DNA of 64,000 nucleotides from Vibrio cincinnatiensis DSM 19608. GTDB lineage: Bacteria > Pseudomonadota > Gammaproteobacteria > Enterobacterales > Vibrionaceae. The translations under genes were made by a program, and so were the position numbers. Under the pieces are notes generated by a model. It made no database searches, was not told the DNA's origin, and saw only the letters and a program-made list of their open reading frames with translations. Shown here in pieces: positions 18,628-27,149 of this stretch (its first letter is position 1; each line of letters starts with the position of its first letter). The DNA lies in the NCBI RefSeq assembly GCF_900167345.1, contig NZ_FUXB01000015.1, positions 39,534 through 103,533 of the forward strand, in the 5' to 3' direction.

Positions 18628-18696
18628 ATAACCTTATGGTTATCAGCATTTAGAGTTGAGCCTGACTAACAGCAATCACAGGTAAACACTCAACTC
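18628..18696 (+). other. Structured 5' leader of xanP
   Basis: Between promoter and start codon, the transcript can form ATAACC/GGTTAT (18628-18633 with 18638-18643) and a longer arm GAGTTGAG/CTCAACTC (18653-18660 with 18689-18696) that nests CCTG/CAGG (18661-18664 with 18679-18682). I recognise no known riboswitch; it lacks the purine-aptamer core. Confidence 0.45.
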
Positions 18697-18748
18697 GATG
18701 GTTACTGCCCATTCAGCGCACTCAGCCAGACATTATTAGGAAATCAAC

Positions 18749-20149
18749 ATGAGTCAGCCACACGCTTCGCGTCAACCGGATTTAATCTATCAGTTAAACG
18801 ATCGACCACCTCTACCTCAAACGCTTTTTGCAGCATTACAGCACTTACTCGCTATGTTTGTTGCAGTTATCACGCCATCATTGATCATCTGTCAATCACT
18901 AGGAGTGCCAGCCGATCAAACCAACACCATCATTAGTATGTCGCTGTTTGCTTCTGGTCTATCTTCTTTTATTCAAATCCGAACCTTCGGTCCGATTGGC
19001 TCAGGTTTACTCTCTATTCAAGGCACCAGTTTTAACTTCTTAGGCCCCATTATTGGTGCAGGCTTAGCGTTAAAGGCGGGAGGAGCGGATATCTCCACCA
19101 TGATGGCAGCCATTTTTGGCACTATTCTGGTTGCCTCCTTTGCTGAAATCTTACTCTCTCGCGTCCTTGAATTTGCACAACGCATTATTACCCCGTTGGT
19201 ATCCGGAATTGTGGTGACCTTAATTGGCTTAACCTTAGTGCAAGTCGGCCTTGTTTCTATGGGTGGCGGTTACGCCGCCTTAAACGATGGCTCTTTCGGT
19301 AGCTTAGATAAATTGGCACTAGCAGGAACCGTCTTAGCTCTGATCGTGATCCTAAACCGTGCCCGAAACCCTTACGTCCGTGTCGCCTCAATTGTGATCG
19401 CTATGGTGGTGGGGTATGTGATGGCCTATTTGATGGGAATGGTGGATACCAGCCAAAAACCGCAGAGCGGTTTGATCGCGCTTCCGATCCCGATGCAATA
19501 TGGTTTGAGCTTTGACTGGTCTTTATTTATTCCTCTGGTACTGATTTTCCTTATTACGGCGTTAGAAGCCATTGGAGACATTACCGCCACCTCAGAAGTC
19601 TCTGGTGAACCCGTTAAAGGCCCCGTCTATATGAAACGGATTAAGGGTGGCGTATTGGCGGATGGCCTGAACTCTGCACTGGCCGCCGTGTTTAACAGTT
19701 TTCCCAATTCGACCTTCAGCCAAAATAACGGCGTGATTTTGCTGACCGGTGTCGCCAGCCGTTATGTGGGTTACTTTATTGCTGGCATGCTGATCCTGCT
19801 TGGCTTATTCCCCGGCGTGGCGAGTTTTGTACAACTCATTCCTGAGCCTGTACTCGGCGGTGCAACCATCGTTATGTTTGGCACCATTGCCGCCGCAGGG
19901 GTAAGAATTATTTCTCGCGTTGAGCTAGACAGACGAGCCATTTTAATTATGGCATTGTCATTTTCAATGGGTCTAGGGATTGCCCAAAAACCAGAAATTC
20001 TTCAGTTTATGCCTGAATTTATTAAGAGTATTTTCTCATCGGGTGTTGCTGCCGGAGGCATTACTGCAATTCTTCTGAATTTACTATTACCAGAGCATCG
20101 CTCAATGCATGAAGAAGAAACCACTGAGCAGGTATTAGAAAGAGAATAA
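18749..20149 (+). CDS. xanP: Xanthine:H+ symporter XanP (NCS2 family)
   Basis: Inner-membrane nucleobase permease of the NCS2/NAT family, importing xanthine with protons. The 466 residues align along their whole length with E. coli XanP from memory, e.g. [38 protein letters not shown], and the NAT signature region with [32 protein letters not shown] carries the conserved Glu of TM8. About 13-14 membrane segments. Start ATG at 18749 with a TTAGGAAA Shine-Dalgarno. Own promoter with PurR box, converging on envZ. Confidence 0.93.
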   Translation: MSQPHASRQPDLIYQLNDRPPLPQTLFAALQHLLAMFVAVITPSLIICQSLGVPADQTNTIISMSLFASGLSSFIQIRTFGPIGSGLLSIQGTSFNFLGPIIGAGLALKAGGADISTMMAAIFGTILVASFAEILLSRVLEFAQRIITPLVSGIVVTLIGLTLVQVGLVSMGGGYAALNDGSFGSLDKLALAGTVLALIVILNRARNPYVRVASIVIAMVVGYVMAYLMGMVDTSQKPQSGLIALPIPMQYGLSFDWSLFIPLVLIFLITALEAIGDITATSEVSGEPVKGPVYMKRIKGGVLADGLNSALAAVFNSFPNSTFSQNNGVILLTGVASRYVGYFIAGMLILLGLFPGVASFVQLIPEPVLGGATIVMFGTIAAAGVRIISRVELDRRAILIMALSFSMGLGIAQKPEILQFMPEFIKSIFSSGVAAGGITAILLNLLLPEHRSMHEEETTEQVLERE

Positions 20150-20225
20150 GGGTAAAACCAACACTCGCTATTATCTTCTCTTTATGCTTCGTCATCCTTT
20201 TGTTACGCATCCAGCTTTACTACTG

Positions 20226-20309
20226 GTTATCCCCACGCAGGTGCAATGCTGATCGTTCAAGTTATTCATTTTCCTTAAACGAACAGCATTGCGTCTACAC
20301 GGGAATGAC
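20226..20309. repeat. 84-base extragenic imperfect palindrome between xanP and envZ
   Basis: The 32-base arms at 20226-20257 and 20278-20309 are complementary at 24 positions around a 20-base loop. The inner 15 bases (GCAATGCTG...) have one mismatch only. The outer arm ends in GGGAATGAC, resembling the GTCATTCCCG-type repeats scattered in many bacterial genomes. It sits between convergent genes and could also act as a bidirectional terminator. Confidence 0.65.
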
Positions 20310-20366
20310 GGTTTTCAAAACGGCGGAAAGCAGAGATAAATTCCCACACCCAGTAGAAGAGTAGCG

Positions 20367-21668
20367 TTATCTTGTTGGAAAACTGATTTGAATTTTCAAT
20401 CCGCCTTCTGCACGATTATTGAGCACAACGGAACCATGATGCTGACTCACAATCCGCTTGACGATGGCAAGCCCTAGCCCGGTACCTTCACTTCCGCGAG
20501 CCGTATCTCCACGAATAAAGGGTTCAAACACTTTATTGACTTGGCTCGGCTCTATCCCCGGTCCATTATCTTCAACACAGACCCACACCATACTTTTATC
20601 CGCCGTAATCCCCGTGGTCATTTTCACCCAGCCATTACCATAGCGAAGTGCATTAACCACTAAATTCGTTACCGCCCGTTTAATCGCAATAGGATTACCA
20701 AAAGCCGGCTCAATTAATGGCTGTAATTCAACCTCGATCTTAACTTCATATCCCCCTTCCGAAGAGGCAATGTCGCTGGCGATTTCATTCAAGTTGACAT
20801 GCTGAAAGGTTTGCTTATCTACCGGTTTCAAATAATCCATAAACTGACTGATTATCTCATTACACTCTTCAGTATCACCGATGATCCCCTCAGCTAAATA
20901 GCTGTCTTCCGGAGACATCATTTCCGTTGCTAAGCGAATGCGGGTCAATGGTGTTCGTAAATCATGACTAATGCCAGCCATTAATAGGGCACGATCTTCT
21001 TCTAATGCTTGGATTCCTTGCGACATCTGATTAAAAGCACGAGTTACCGCTCGAATTTCACTCGCGCCTTTTTCGGGAATAGGAGGAGGAATCTCACCTC
21101 GCCCAACCGATAAGGCCGCTTTTTCTAACGTGCTCAACGGACGATTTTGTAAGCGAATAAAGAGCCAGCCCCCCACCAAGATTAGAATTGCCATCACAAT
21201 GCTATTACGAAATAGCGGTGCAAAATCTTCTTCTCGCAATTCAGAAAGGGGGATGCGTAATATTTTCCCCGGCAACAATTCAATCTTCATCCATAAGAGA
21301 TAACTTTCTTCCCCAACCCCCATACGCACTTCGGTAACAGAGCCAAGTTCTTCGGTCATCTCTTCGCTCATCAAATCAATACTGATCGCTCGCTGAAATT
21401 CTTCCCCGGCAGGCCCCTCTTCATTAAATAACTCTACTCCCAACTTTTCGAGTACCCGTAAACGCATCGAGGTGCCCAGCTCATTTTCCACATGCGCAAA
21501 GGAATCATCCAACATCAAGCTGATTTCATGGCTGAGGATTTTATTAAACTGCTGCAAACTAGGAATAATGGCATAGTTAATTAATGCGTAATAGGAATAG
21601 GCTTGGCTAGCAATCAGTAGAGTAAAAAAGAGTAAAATAGTTTGGGTAAAGGAGCTGCGAATGCGCAT
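20367..21668 (-). CDS. envZ: Osmosensor histidine kinase EnvZ
   Basis: Inner-membrane sensor that phosphorylates and dephosphorylates OmpR to set porin expression. The 433 residues show a first membrane segment (about 10-32), a periplasmic domain, a second segment (about 155-175), a HAMP domain, and the HisKA segment [13 protein letters not shown] with His235. The ATPase domain has the N box ([10 protein letters not shown]), the G1 box (DNGPGI) and the G2 box ([11 protein letters not shown]). Slightly shorter than E. coli EnvZ (450). Start ATG at 21668. It follows ompR by 85 bases on the same strand, the usual operon. Confidence 0.94.
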   Translation of the reverse strand: MRIRSSFTQTILLFFTLLIASQAYSYYALINYAIIPSLQQFNKILSHEISLMLDDSFAHVENELGTSMRLRVLEKLGVELFNEEGPAGEEFQRAISIDLMSEEMTEELGSVTEVRMGVGEESYLLWMKIELLPGKILRIPLSELREEDFAPLFRNSIVMAILILVGGWLFIRLQNRPLSTLEKAALSVGRGEIPPPIPEKGASEIRAVTRAFNQMSQGIQALEEDRALLMAGISHDLRTPLTRIRLATEMMSPEDSYLAEGIIGDTEECNEIISQFMDYLKPVDKQTFQHVNLNEIASDIASSEGGYEVKIEVELQPLIEPAFGNPIAIKRAVTNLVVNALRYGNGWVKMTTGITADKSMVWVCVEDNGPGIEPSQVNKVFEPFIRGDTARGSEGTGLGLAIVKRIVSQHHGSVVLNNRAEGGLKIQISFPTR

Positions 21669-21753
21669 GGTGCACCTACATCAAGAAGGTAAACGAGGAA
21701 AAAGGTTGAAGCATAAGCCAGCCATCATACTATGATTCACTGGCTTTCATCAT

Positions 21754-22476
21754 TTAACTGGCAGCCTTTCCATCTGGAACAAAGACGTAACCTAAACCCC
21801 AGACGGTTTGAATGTAACGAGGTTTACTCGGATCGATTTCCAGCATCCGTCGTAAACGAGAGATCTGTACATCAATGGAACGCTCCATAGCAGAATACTC
21901 TCGGCCACGCGCCATATTCATCAATTTATCTCGAGACAGCGGCTCACGAGCATTGGTCACCAACGCTTTGAGAACGGCAAACTCCCCCGAAGTTAACGGC
22001 ATGGGCTCTTCACCACGAAACATTTCCCGTGTACCTAAATTCAGACGAAACTCACCAAATTCAACGATGGTGTCATCAGCACTAGGCGCTCCCGGAGCTT
22101 CAACCACTTGGCGACGCAAGACAGCTTTAATACGAGCCAATAATTCACGTGGATTAAACGGTTTTGGCAAGTAATCATCGGCTCCCACTTCTAAACCAAC
22201 GATACGATCAATTTCATCCCCTTTCGCAGTGAGCATCAAAATAGGAATTGAATTGTTGGCATTTCTCAAGCGGCGACAAATAGAAAGGCCATCTTCACCC
22301 GGCAGCATTAGGTCTAACACCATCAAATGAAACGTTTCACGCGTGAGTAAGCGATCCATCTGTTCACTATTTGCCACACTGCGGACTTGGAAACCTTGCT
22401 CAGATAAGTAACGCTCCAACAGTGCACGTAATCGTGCATCATCATCAACCACTAATATTTTATAGTTTTCTTGCAT
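21754..22476 (-). CDS. ompR: Osmoregulatory response regulator OmpR
   Basis: Winged-helix transcription factor partnered with EnvZ. The 240 residues begin MQENYKILVVDDD, as in E. coli, which decides the ATG at 22476 over an in-frame GTG at 22491. The receiver domain has the acidic pair in VVDDD, phospho-acceptor Asp55 (LDLMLPG) and the Lys in LPKPFNPREL. The OmpR/PhoB winged helix (about 135-235) includes LTSGEFAVLKAL and ERSIDVQISRLRRML. Operon with envZ. Confidence 0.97.
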   Translation of the reverse strand: MQENYKILVVDDDARLRALLERYLSEQGFQVRSVANSEQMDRLLTRETFHLMVLDLMLPGEDGLSICRRLRNANNSIPILMLTAKGDEIDRIVGLEVGADDYLPKPFNPRELLARIKAVLRRQVVEAPGAPSADDTIVEFGEFRLNLGTREMFRGEEPMPLTSGEFAVLKALVTNAREPLSRDKLMNMARGREYSAMERSIDVQISRLRRMLEIDPSKPRYIQTVWGLGYVFVPDGKAAS

Positions 22477-22635
22477 GTTCACAGATCCCACGAAAAAGAG
22501 AAGACACCCAAACAGGGAAATCCATCAAAATGTAACACCGTTCCTCGGTGAACAATTCAAAGAATTGTTAGCATTTATTACTTATCAATATCATAGCGTA
22601 GATTATTTAGTAAAAAAGCTTTCAACGTAGCAGAA

Positions 22636-22664
22636 AGCAAAAAGCCAACCTTTTCGGTTGGCTT
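22636..22664 (-). terminator. Rho-independent terminator after eda
   Basis: On the minus strand, AAGCCAACC (22664-22656), loop GAAAA, GGTTGGCTT (22650-22642), then TTTGC. It begins six bases after the eda stop. Confidence 0.85.
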
Positions 22665-22669
22665 CACTG

Positions 22670-23278
22670 TTATAGTTCACGTATCAGCGTTGCTAAAGAA
22701 TCCCAGTCCCCTTTATCCATAAGATCGCTGGGAACCATCCAAGTTCCCCCGCAGGCAATCACAGATTTTAGGGCGAGGTAATCTTGCACATTACCCGGAT
22801 GAATCCCTCCCGTTGGCATAAATTTGACAGGGTAAACCGCAGACAGTGATTTTAACATCGCCACCCCACCGGAAGGTTCTGCGGGGAAGAATTTCACGGT
22901 TTTGAGACCCATTTCCATGGCCTGTTCAACTAAACTAGGGTTATTTATGCCTGGTACAATCGCCACACCTCGCTGTTGGCAATACTTTACGATCGTGGGA
23001 TTAAAGCCTGGGCTCACAATGAAATCCGCTCCTGCTTTTATCGCTTTATCCACCTGTTCTGTCGTCAAGACAGTTCCCGCACCAATCAGCATTTCTGGGT
23101 AGGCTTCGCGCATCAGACGAATCGATTCTTCTGCGGCTTCAGTACGGAAAGTGACTTCAGCGCAAGGCAAGCCATTCTCTACCAACACGTTGGCTAATGG
23201 AACCGCCTGTTGGGTATCGTTAATTGCAATGACTGGGACAATTTTTATCTCAGTAAGTCGTTGTTCTAATGTCATCAT
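22670..23278 (-). CDS. eda: KHG/KDPG aldolase (Entner-Doudoroff aldolase)
   Basis: Splits 2-keto-3-deoxy-6-phosphogluconate into pyruvate and glyceraldehyde-3-phosphate. The 202-residue class I aldolase has the Schiff-base Lys129 in KFFPAEPSGG, the catalytic Glu in EVTFRTEAA, IGAGTVLT and PTGGIHPGN for phosphate binding. Start at the first of two tandem ATGs (23278); AAGG lies nine bases upstream, so the second ATG (23275) is equally possible. Nine bases behind gntT on the same strand, so gntT-eda is an operon. Confidence 0.96.
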   Translation of the reverse strand: MMTLEQRLTEIKIVPVIAINDTQQAVPLANVLVENGLPCAEVTFRTEAAEESIRLMREAYPEMLIGAGTVLTTEQVDKAIKAGADFIVSPGFNPTIVKYCQQRGVAIVPGINNPSLVEQAMEMGLKTVKFFPAEPSGGVAMLKSLSAVYPVKFMPTGGIHPGNVQDYLALKSVIACGGTWMVPSDLMDKGDWDSLATLIREL

Positions 23279-23287
23279 AGATAAACC

Positions 23288-24661
23288 TTACAAAATAAAG
23301 CTTAGTGTCGCTACAATAATAAAGGCGATACTACCAAGCAGAGTTTCCATTACTGTCCATGTTTTGAGCGTGGTTTTCTCATCCATCTCAAGTAAGCGAG
23401 AGACGAGCCAGAATCCTGAGTCGTTAAAGTGTGACAATACCGTTGCACCACCAGCAATCGCAATCACGATAAAACATAAGTCGAGTTCAGACAAACCTGT
23501 GGTTTGCGATACGATAGGAGCCATCAGCGCGGCCGTCGTGGTCAGAGCGACAGTGGCAGAACCTTGCGCAACGCGCAAACACGTTGAGATAACAAAAGCA
23601 GCCACAATCACTGGCATCCCGGTATGGGCAAGAACATCCGCCAACGCTTGACCGATACCACTCGAACGCAAAACGCCACCAAACATACCGCCCGCCCCGG
23701 TCACCAAAATAACCGCGCAAATAGGGGCTAGGGCATCGGTACACAGTTTTTCCAATTTACCCATACCGTACTTGCCTGCAAAGGTAAATAAGCAAACCAA
23801 TAACGTAATAAGCAGCGCTATCGGAGTTTTACCCAACATACGTAAAAATTCGACAACAGGATGTTGACCATCAATCATCCCTGCCACGGCCAAGGTATTA
23901 AGGCCTGTATCCATAAAAATTAATAATACCGGTAAAACTAAAATCAGCAGTACGGTCGAGAATTTCGGCAGATCTGATTTATCTTTAAACATCACCTCCG
24001 TGTTTAAAAACGCTTTTGAGAGTGGAATGTTGAATTTTTCGCCGCAATATAAACCAAACAGATAAGCGCCTAAGTACCAAGTAGGAATAGCGACCAGCAA
24101 ACCAATCACAAGCAATAAACCAATGTCTGCCCCAAGTAGCTCAGCAGCAGCAACGGGGCCTGGATGAGGGGGTACGAAAGCGTGCATGACGGCAAATGCC
24201 CCAGCCGCTGGTAAAGCATACTTAAGTGGTGAGCCACCAAACCGTTTAGCAACACTAAACAAAATCGGCATCATAACGATTAAGCCAGCATCAAAAAAAA
24301 TGGGGAAGCCGAATAGCAGTGAGGCAACGCCAAGTGCCAATGGCGCTTTCTGCTCACCAAACCGGCCAATTAACGTATCAGCGAGCACTTTTGCTCCACC
24401 GGTGACTTCTAAAATTTTACCAATCATGGCACCAAGGCCAACCAATAAAGCAACCGAGGCTAACGTGCCGCCAAATCCCGACATCATACTGGGGACCACT
24501 TTTTCAGCTGGAATGCCCGTCGCTAGGGCAGTACCAAAGCTAACTAAAGTCAGCGAGGCAAAAGCGTGGACTTTTAACTTCATAATGAGCACCAACAAAG
24601 CAAGGATGGCGCAGGCAGCTATCAATAATAGATAGGTAGGGCTATGTGCGAGTTGTTCCAT
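23288..24661 (-). CDS. gntT: Gluconate:H+ symporter (GntP family)
   Basis: Inner-membrane importer of gluconate. The 457 residues form about 12-14 hydrophobic segments with the GntP family features FGFPIFFDAGLIVMMPI, HAFVPPHPGP and NDSGFWLVSRL. I start it at ATG 24661, which has AAGGTG seven bases upstream; the open frame continues to a TTG at 24679 that lies inside this ribosome-binding site. The paralogues GntT, GntU and GntP cannot be separated by eye, so the symbol is indicative. It is divergent from gntK-edd across a 158-base region holding GntR operators and a CRP site. Confidence 0.88.
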   Translation of the reverse strand: MEQLAHSPTYLLLIAACAILALLVLIMKLKVHAFASLTLVSFGTALATGIPAEKVVPSMMSGFGGTLASVALLVGLGAMIGKILEVTGGAKVLADTLIGRFGEQKAPLALGVASLLFGFPIFFDAGLIVMMPILFSVAKRFGGSPLKYALPAAGAFAVMHAFVPPHPGPVAAAELLGADIGLLLVIGLLVAIPTWYLGAYLFGLYCGEKFNIPLSKAFLNTEVMFKDKSDLPKFSTVLLILVLPVLLIFMDTGLNTLAVAGMIDGQHPVVEFLRMLGKTPIALLITLLVCLFTFAGKYGMGKLEKLCTDALAPICAVILVTGAGGMFGGVLRSSGIGQALADVLAHTGMPVIVAAFVISTCLRVAQGSATVALTTTAALMAPIVSQTTGLSELDLCFIVIAIAGGATVLSHFNDSGFWLVSRLLEMDEKTTLKTWTVMETLLGSIAFIIVATLSFIL

Positions 24662-24691
24662 TTTGTTCACCTTTATCAAGGATAGGATGTT

Positions 24692-24707
24692 TGTGTCTTA
24701 GTTCACA
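24692..24707. promoter_or_regulatory. CRP (cAMP receptor protein) site
   Basis: TGTGT-N6-TCACA matches nine of ten core positions of TGTGA-N6-TCACA, with symmetric flanking T/A bases (TTTGTGT...TCACAAA). Its centre lies about 60 bases upstream of the start implied by a TAAGAT -10 at 24748-24753 for gntK, a class I activation distance. Confidence 0.65.
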
Positions 24708-24714
24708 AATCTAA

Positions 24715-24744
24715 AAGTTACGGGTAACATGTTACCGATAACAG
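24715..24744. promoter_or_regulatory. Tandem overlapping GntR operators
   Basis: Two copies of the gluconate repressor palindrome ATGTTA-N4-TAACAT overlap by two bases: AAGTTACGGGTAACAT (24715-24730) and ATGTTACCGATAACAG (24729-24744). They stand between the divergent gntT-eda and gntK-edd units, and the cognate LacI-type GntR is encoded in the same cluster. Confidence 0.8.
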
Positions 24745-24784
24745 CACTAAGATAAAGTCAATTCTTACGGCAAAGTTCAAAATT

Positions 24785-24803
24785 GAGATCTGGCTCAGAT
24801 CTC
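24785..24803 (+). other. Perfect hairpin just before the gntK ribosome-binding site
   Basis: GAGATCTG (24785-24792), loop GCT, CAGATCTC (24796-24803), seven bases before the AAGGAG Shine-Dalgarno of gntK. It has no T run, so is not a terminator; it may affect translation or message stability, or be a DNA operator. Confidence 0.45.
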
Positions 24804-24819
24804 GTATTAAGGAGTCGCT

Positions 24820-25335
24820 ATGACGGGTAATAGCATTATTGTAATGGGTGTCAGTGGATGCGGGAAAAGTACCATTGGTGCGTTGATCGCCCAATGCCTT
24901 GGTGCCAAATTTATTGATGGTGATGATCTCCATCCTCGCGCCAATATTGAAAAAATGCGCCATGGTGAGCCATTGAATGATCATGACCGGGCTCCTTGGC
25001 TAGAACGTATCCGAGACGCGGCATTCAGTTTAGAAAATAAAAGTGAACAAGGCATCATCGTCTGCTCTGCACTCAAAAAAGCATATCGAGATCAGATCCG
25101 AGACGGCAATCAAAATGTCACCTTCCTCTTTCTCGATGGAGATAAAGATCTCATCATCGAACGAATGAGAGCACGTCAGGGGCATTTTATGAAAATTGAT
25201 ATGTTAGAGAGCCAGTTTGCCACCTTACAACGTCCTAGTGCAGAAGAAACCGATGTTCTCACTATCAGTATTGCCGGTGATATTGACCATGTCGTTGAAC
25301 GGGCGATCTCCGCGCTACAACAACGGGAGGCCTAG
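24820..25335 (+). CDS. gntK: Gluconokinase
   Basis: Phosphorylates gluconate to 6-phosphogluconate with ATP. The 171 residues have the P-loop GVSGCGKST at 10-18, the substrate segment DGDDLHPRANIEKM, and the later conserved SALKKAYRD and LESQFATLQRP motifs. Start ATG at 24820 with AAGGAG nine bases before. Two bases separate it from edd, so the two are cotranscribed. GntR and probably CRP control it from the shared divergent region. Confidence 0.96.
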   Translation: MTGNSIIVMGVSGCGKSTIGALIAQCLGAKFIDGDDLHPRANIEKMRHGEPLNDHDRAPWLERIRDAAFSLENKSEQGIIVCSALKKAYRDQIRDGNQNVTFLFLDGDKDLIIERMRARQGHFMKIDMLESQFATLQRPSAEETDVLTISIAGDIDHVVERAISALQQREA

Positions 25336-25337
25336 CC

Positions 25338-27149
25338 ATGATAGATAAAACGGTGCTAGAGGTTACAGACCGAATCGCGGCTCGAAGCCAAACATTACGC
25401 CATGAATTTTTAACTCGCACAGAGCAGCAACGAGCACAAGGTAAAGGAAAAGCAAGCCTATCTTGTGGCAATTTGGCCCATGCTATTGCCGCCTCCTGCC
25501 AAAGTGAAAAGTCCCATATTCTTGATCTAACCAAATCCAACGTGGCGATCATCACCGCCTATAATGATATGCTCAGCGCCCATCAAGTCTATCTGGACTA
25601 TCCTGAGCGAATTAAAACAGCGCTCAACACTTGTGGCCACACGGCACAGGTCGCGGGCGGCGTCCCCGCCATGTGCGATGGCGTAACCCAAGGTCAACCG
25701 GGCATGGATATGTCACTGTTTTCCCGCGATCTGATTGCTCAAGCAACCGCGATGTCACTTAGCCACAATATGTTTGATGGTACTCTGCTCCTCGGGATCT
25801 GTGACAAAATTGCTCCAGGGCAATTGATGGGAGCGCTCAGTTACGCGCACCTTCCCACCGCCTTTATTCCTGCGGGTCCGATGTCAACCGGGATCAGCAA
25901 TGAAGAGAAAGTCGATATTCGACAAAAATACAGCGCAGGACAAGTCGGCCGAGAAGCCTTACTTAACATGGAGTGCAGCTCTTATCACTCACCGGGTACC
26001 TGCACCTTTTATGGCACGGCCAACACCAATCAATTAGTCTTTGAAGCGATGGGATTAATGCTCCCTGGGTCAGCGTTTGTGCCACCCAATACTCCGCTTC
26101 GCCACGCGCTAACCGACTATGCCGCCAAAATGATTGCGACAATGGCTCCGGGAACGCCTAACTATCGCCCTCTCAGCCACGTCGTGACAGAAAAAAGCGT
26201 CGTCAACGGGTTAGTCGCTCTATTAGCTTCTGGAGGCAGCACTAACCACACGATTCATTTGGTAGCACTCGCCCGTGCCGCTGGCTTGATTCTCACTTGG
26301 CAAGACATCAGTGATTTATCTCAAGTGGTTCCTCTGCTTGCCAATGTGTACCCGAACGGCAGCGCAGATATCAATGCCTTCGAACAAGCAGGCGGCGTTC
26401 CTATGCTAATGACGCGTTTACATGAACGGCATCTATTACACACTGATGCAACACCTGCCTTTGGTCAATTTAGTGATCAATTAACACGCCCGACTCTGAT
26501 TGATGGACAGCTACACTGGCAAGCCTGCCAAGATAGCCAAGACCCACAAGTGATCGCGGCGCAAAATCATCGGTTTCAAACCAGCGGTGGGATCAAGGTA
26601 CTAAAAGGAAATCTTGGGCAAGCGGTGATTAAGATTTCAGCAGTCAAAAGCGATCATCACTATATTGAAGCGCCCGCTAAAGTGTTTGATTCACAACATG
26701 ATGTCGAAGCCGCGTATCAGGCCGGAAAGCTGAATCAAGACTGCATTGTCGTGGTTCGTTATAGTGGTCCCGCCGCCAATGGTATGCCAGAGCTGCATAA
26801 ATTAATGCCGATTCTCGGTAACGTACAAAAAGCCGGTTATAAAGTTGCGTTAGTGACCGATGGACGTTTATCTGGCGCTTCAGGAAAAATTCCGGCAGCG
26901 ATACATGTCTCTCCAGAAGCGTTACGTGGCGGTGCTATCGGGCTGCTCCGCAACGGTGATCGATTACGGTTAGATGCTCAGCATGGGGAGTTGATCTGTT
27001 TAGAAGAGTTAGCAGGCCGTCAACCTAGCGCTCCATTCACGGAGCAAGAACAGCAGAGCTGGGGGCGTGAACTGTTTACGATTGCCCGTCAACACGTGAC
27101 CCCCGCCGATCAAGGAGCCACCTTCCTCTTTGCTCCACTCAAGCCTTGA
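25338..27149 (+). CDS. edd: 6-phosphogluconate dehydratase
   Basis: Dehydrates 6-phosphogluconate to KDPG, the first committed Entner-Doudoroff step, and needs a [4Fe-4S] cluster. The 603 residues belong to the IlvD/Edd family. The cluster-associated cysteines are visible in AMCDGVTQGQPGMD, GICDKIAPG and SPGTCTFYGTAN. The C-terminal part has VTDGRLSGASGK. Start ATG at 25338 with GGGAGG nine bases ahead. Its stop codon directly abuts that of the convergent gntR gene. Confidence 0.96.
   Translation: MIDKTVLEVTDRIAARSQTLRHEFLTRTEQQRAQGKGKASLSCGNLAHAIAASCQSEKSHILDLTKSNVAIITAYNDMLSAHQVYLDYPERIKTALNTCGHTAQVAGGVPAMCDGVTQGQPGMDMSLFSRDLIAQATAMSLSHNMFDGTLLLGICDKIAPGQLMGALSYAHLPTAFIPAGPMSTGISNEEKVDIRQKYSAGQVGREALLNMECSSYHSPGTCTFYGTANTNQLVFEAMGLMLPGSAFVPPNTPLRHALTDYAAKMIATMAPGTPNYRPLSHVVTEKSVVNGLVALLASGGSTNHTIHLVALARAAGLILTWQDISDLSQVVPLLANVYPNGSADINAFEQAGGVPMLMTRLHERHLLHTDATPAFGQFSDQLTRPTLIDGQLHWQACQDSQDPQVIAAQNHRFQTSGGIKVLKGNLGQAVIKISAVKSDHHYIEAPAKVFDSQHDVEAAYQAGKLNQDCIVVVRYSGPAANGMPELHKLMPILGNVQKAGYKVALVTDGRLSGASGKIPAAIHVSPEALRGGAIGLLRNGDRLRLDAQHGELICLEELAGRQPSAPFTEQEQQSWGRELFTIARQHVTPADQGATFLFAPLKP

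Noticed and set aside
23151..23651. 166-codon plus-strand frame across eda and gntT.
   Set aside because: Antisense of two well-recognised genes, with a start inside eda and no ribosome-binding site.
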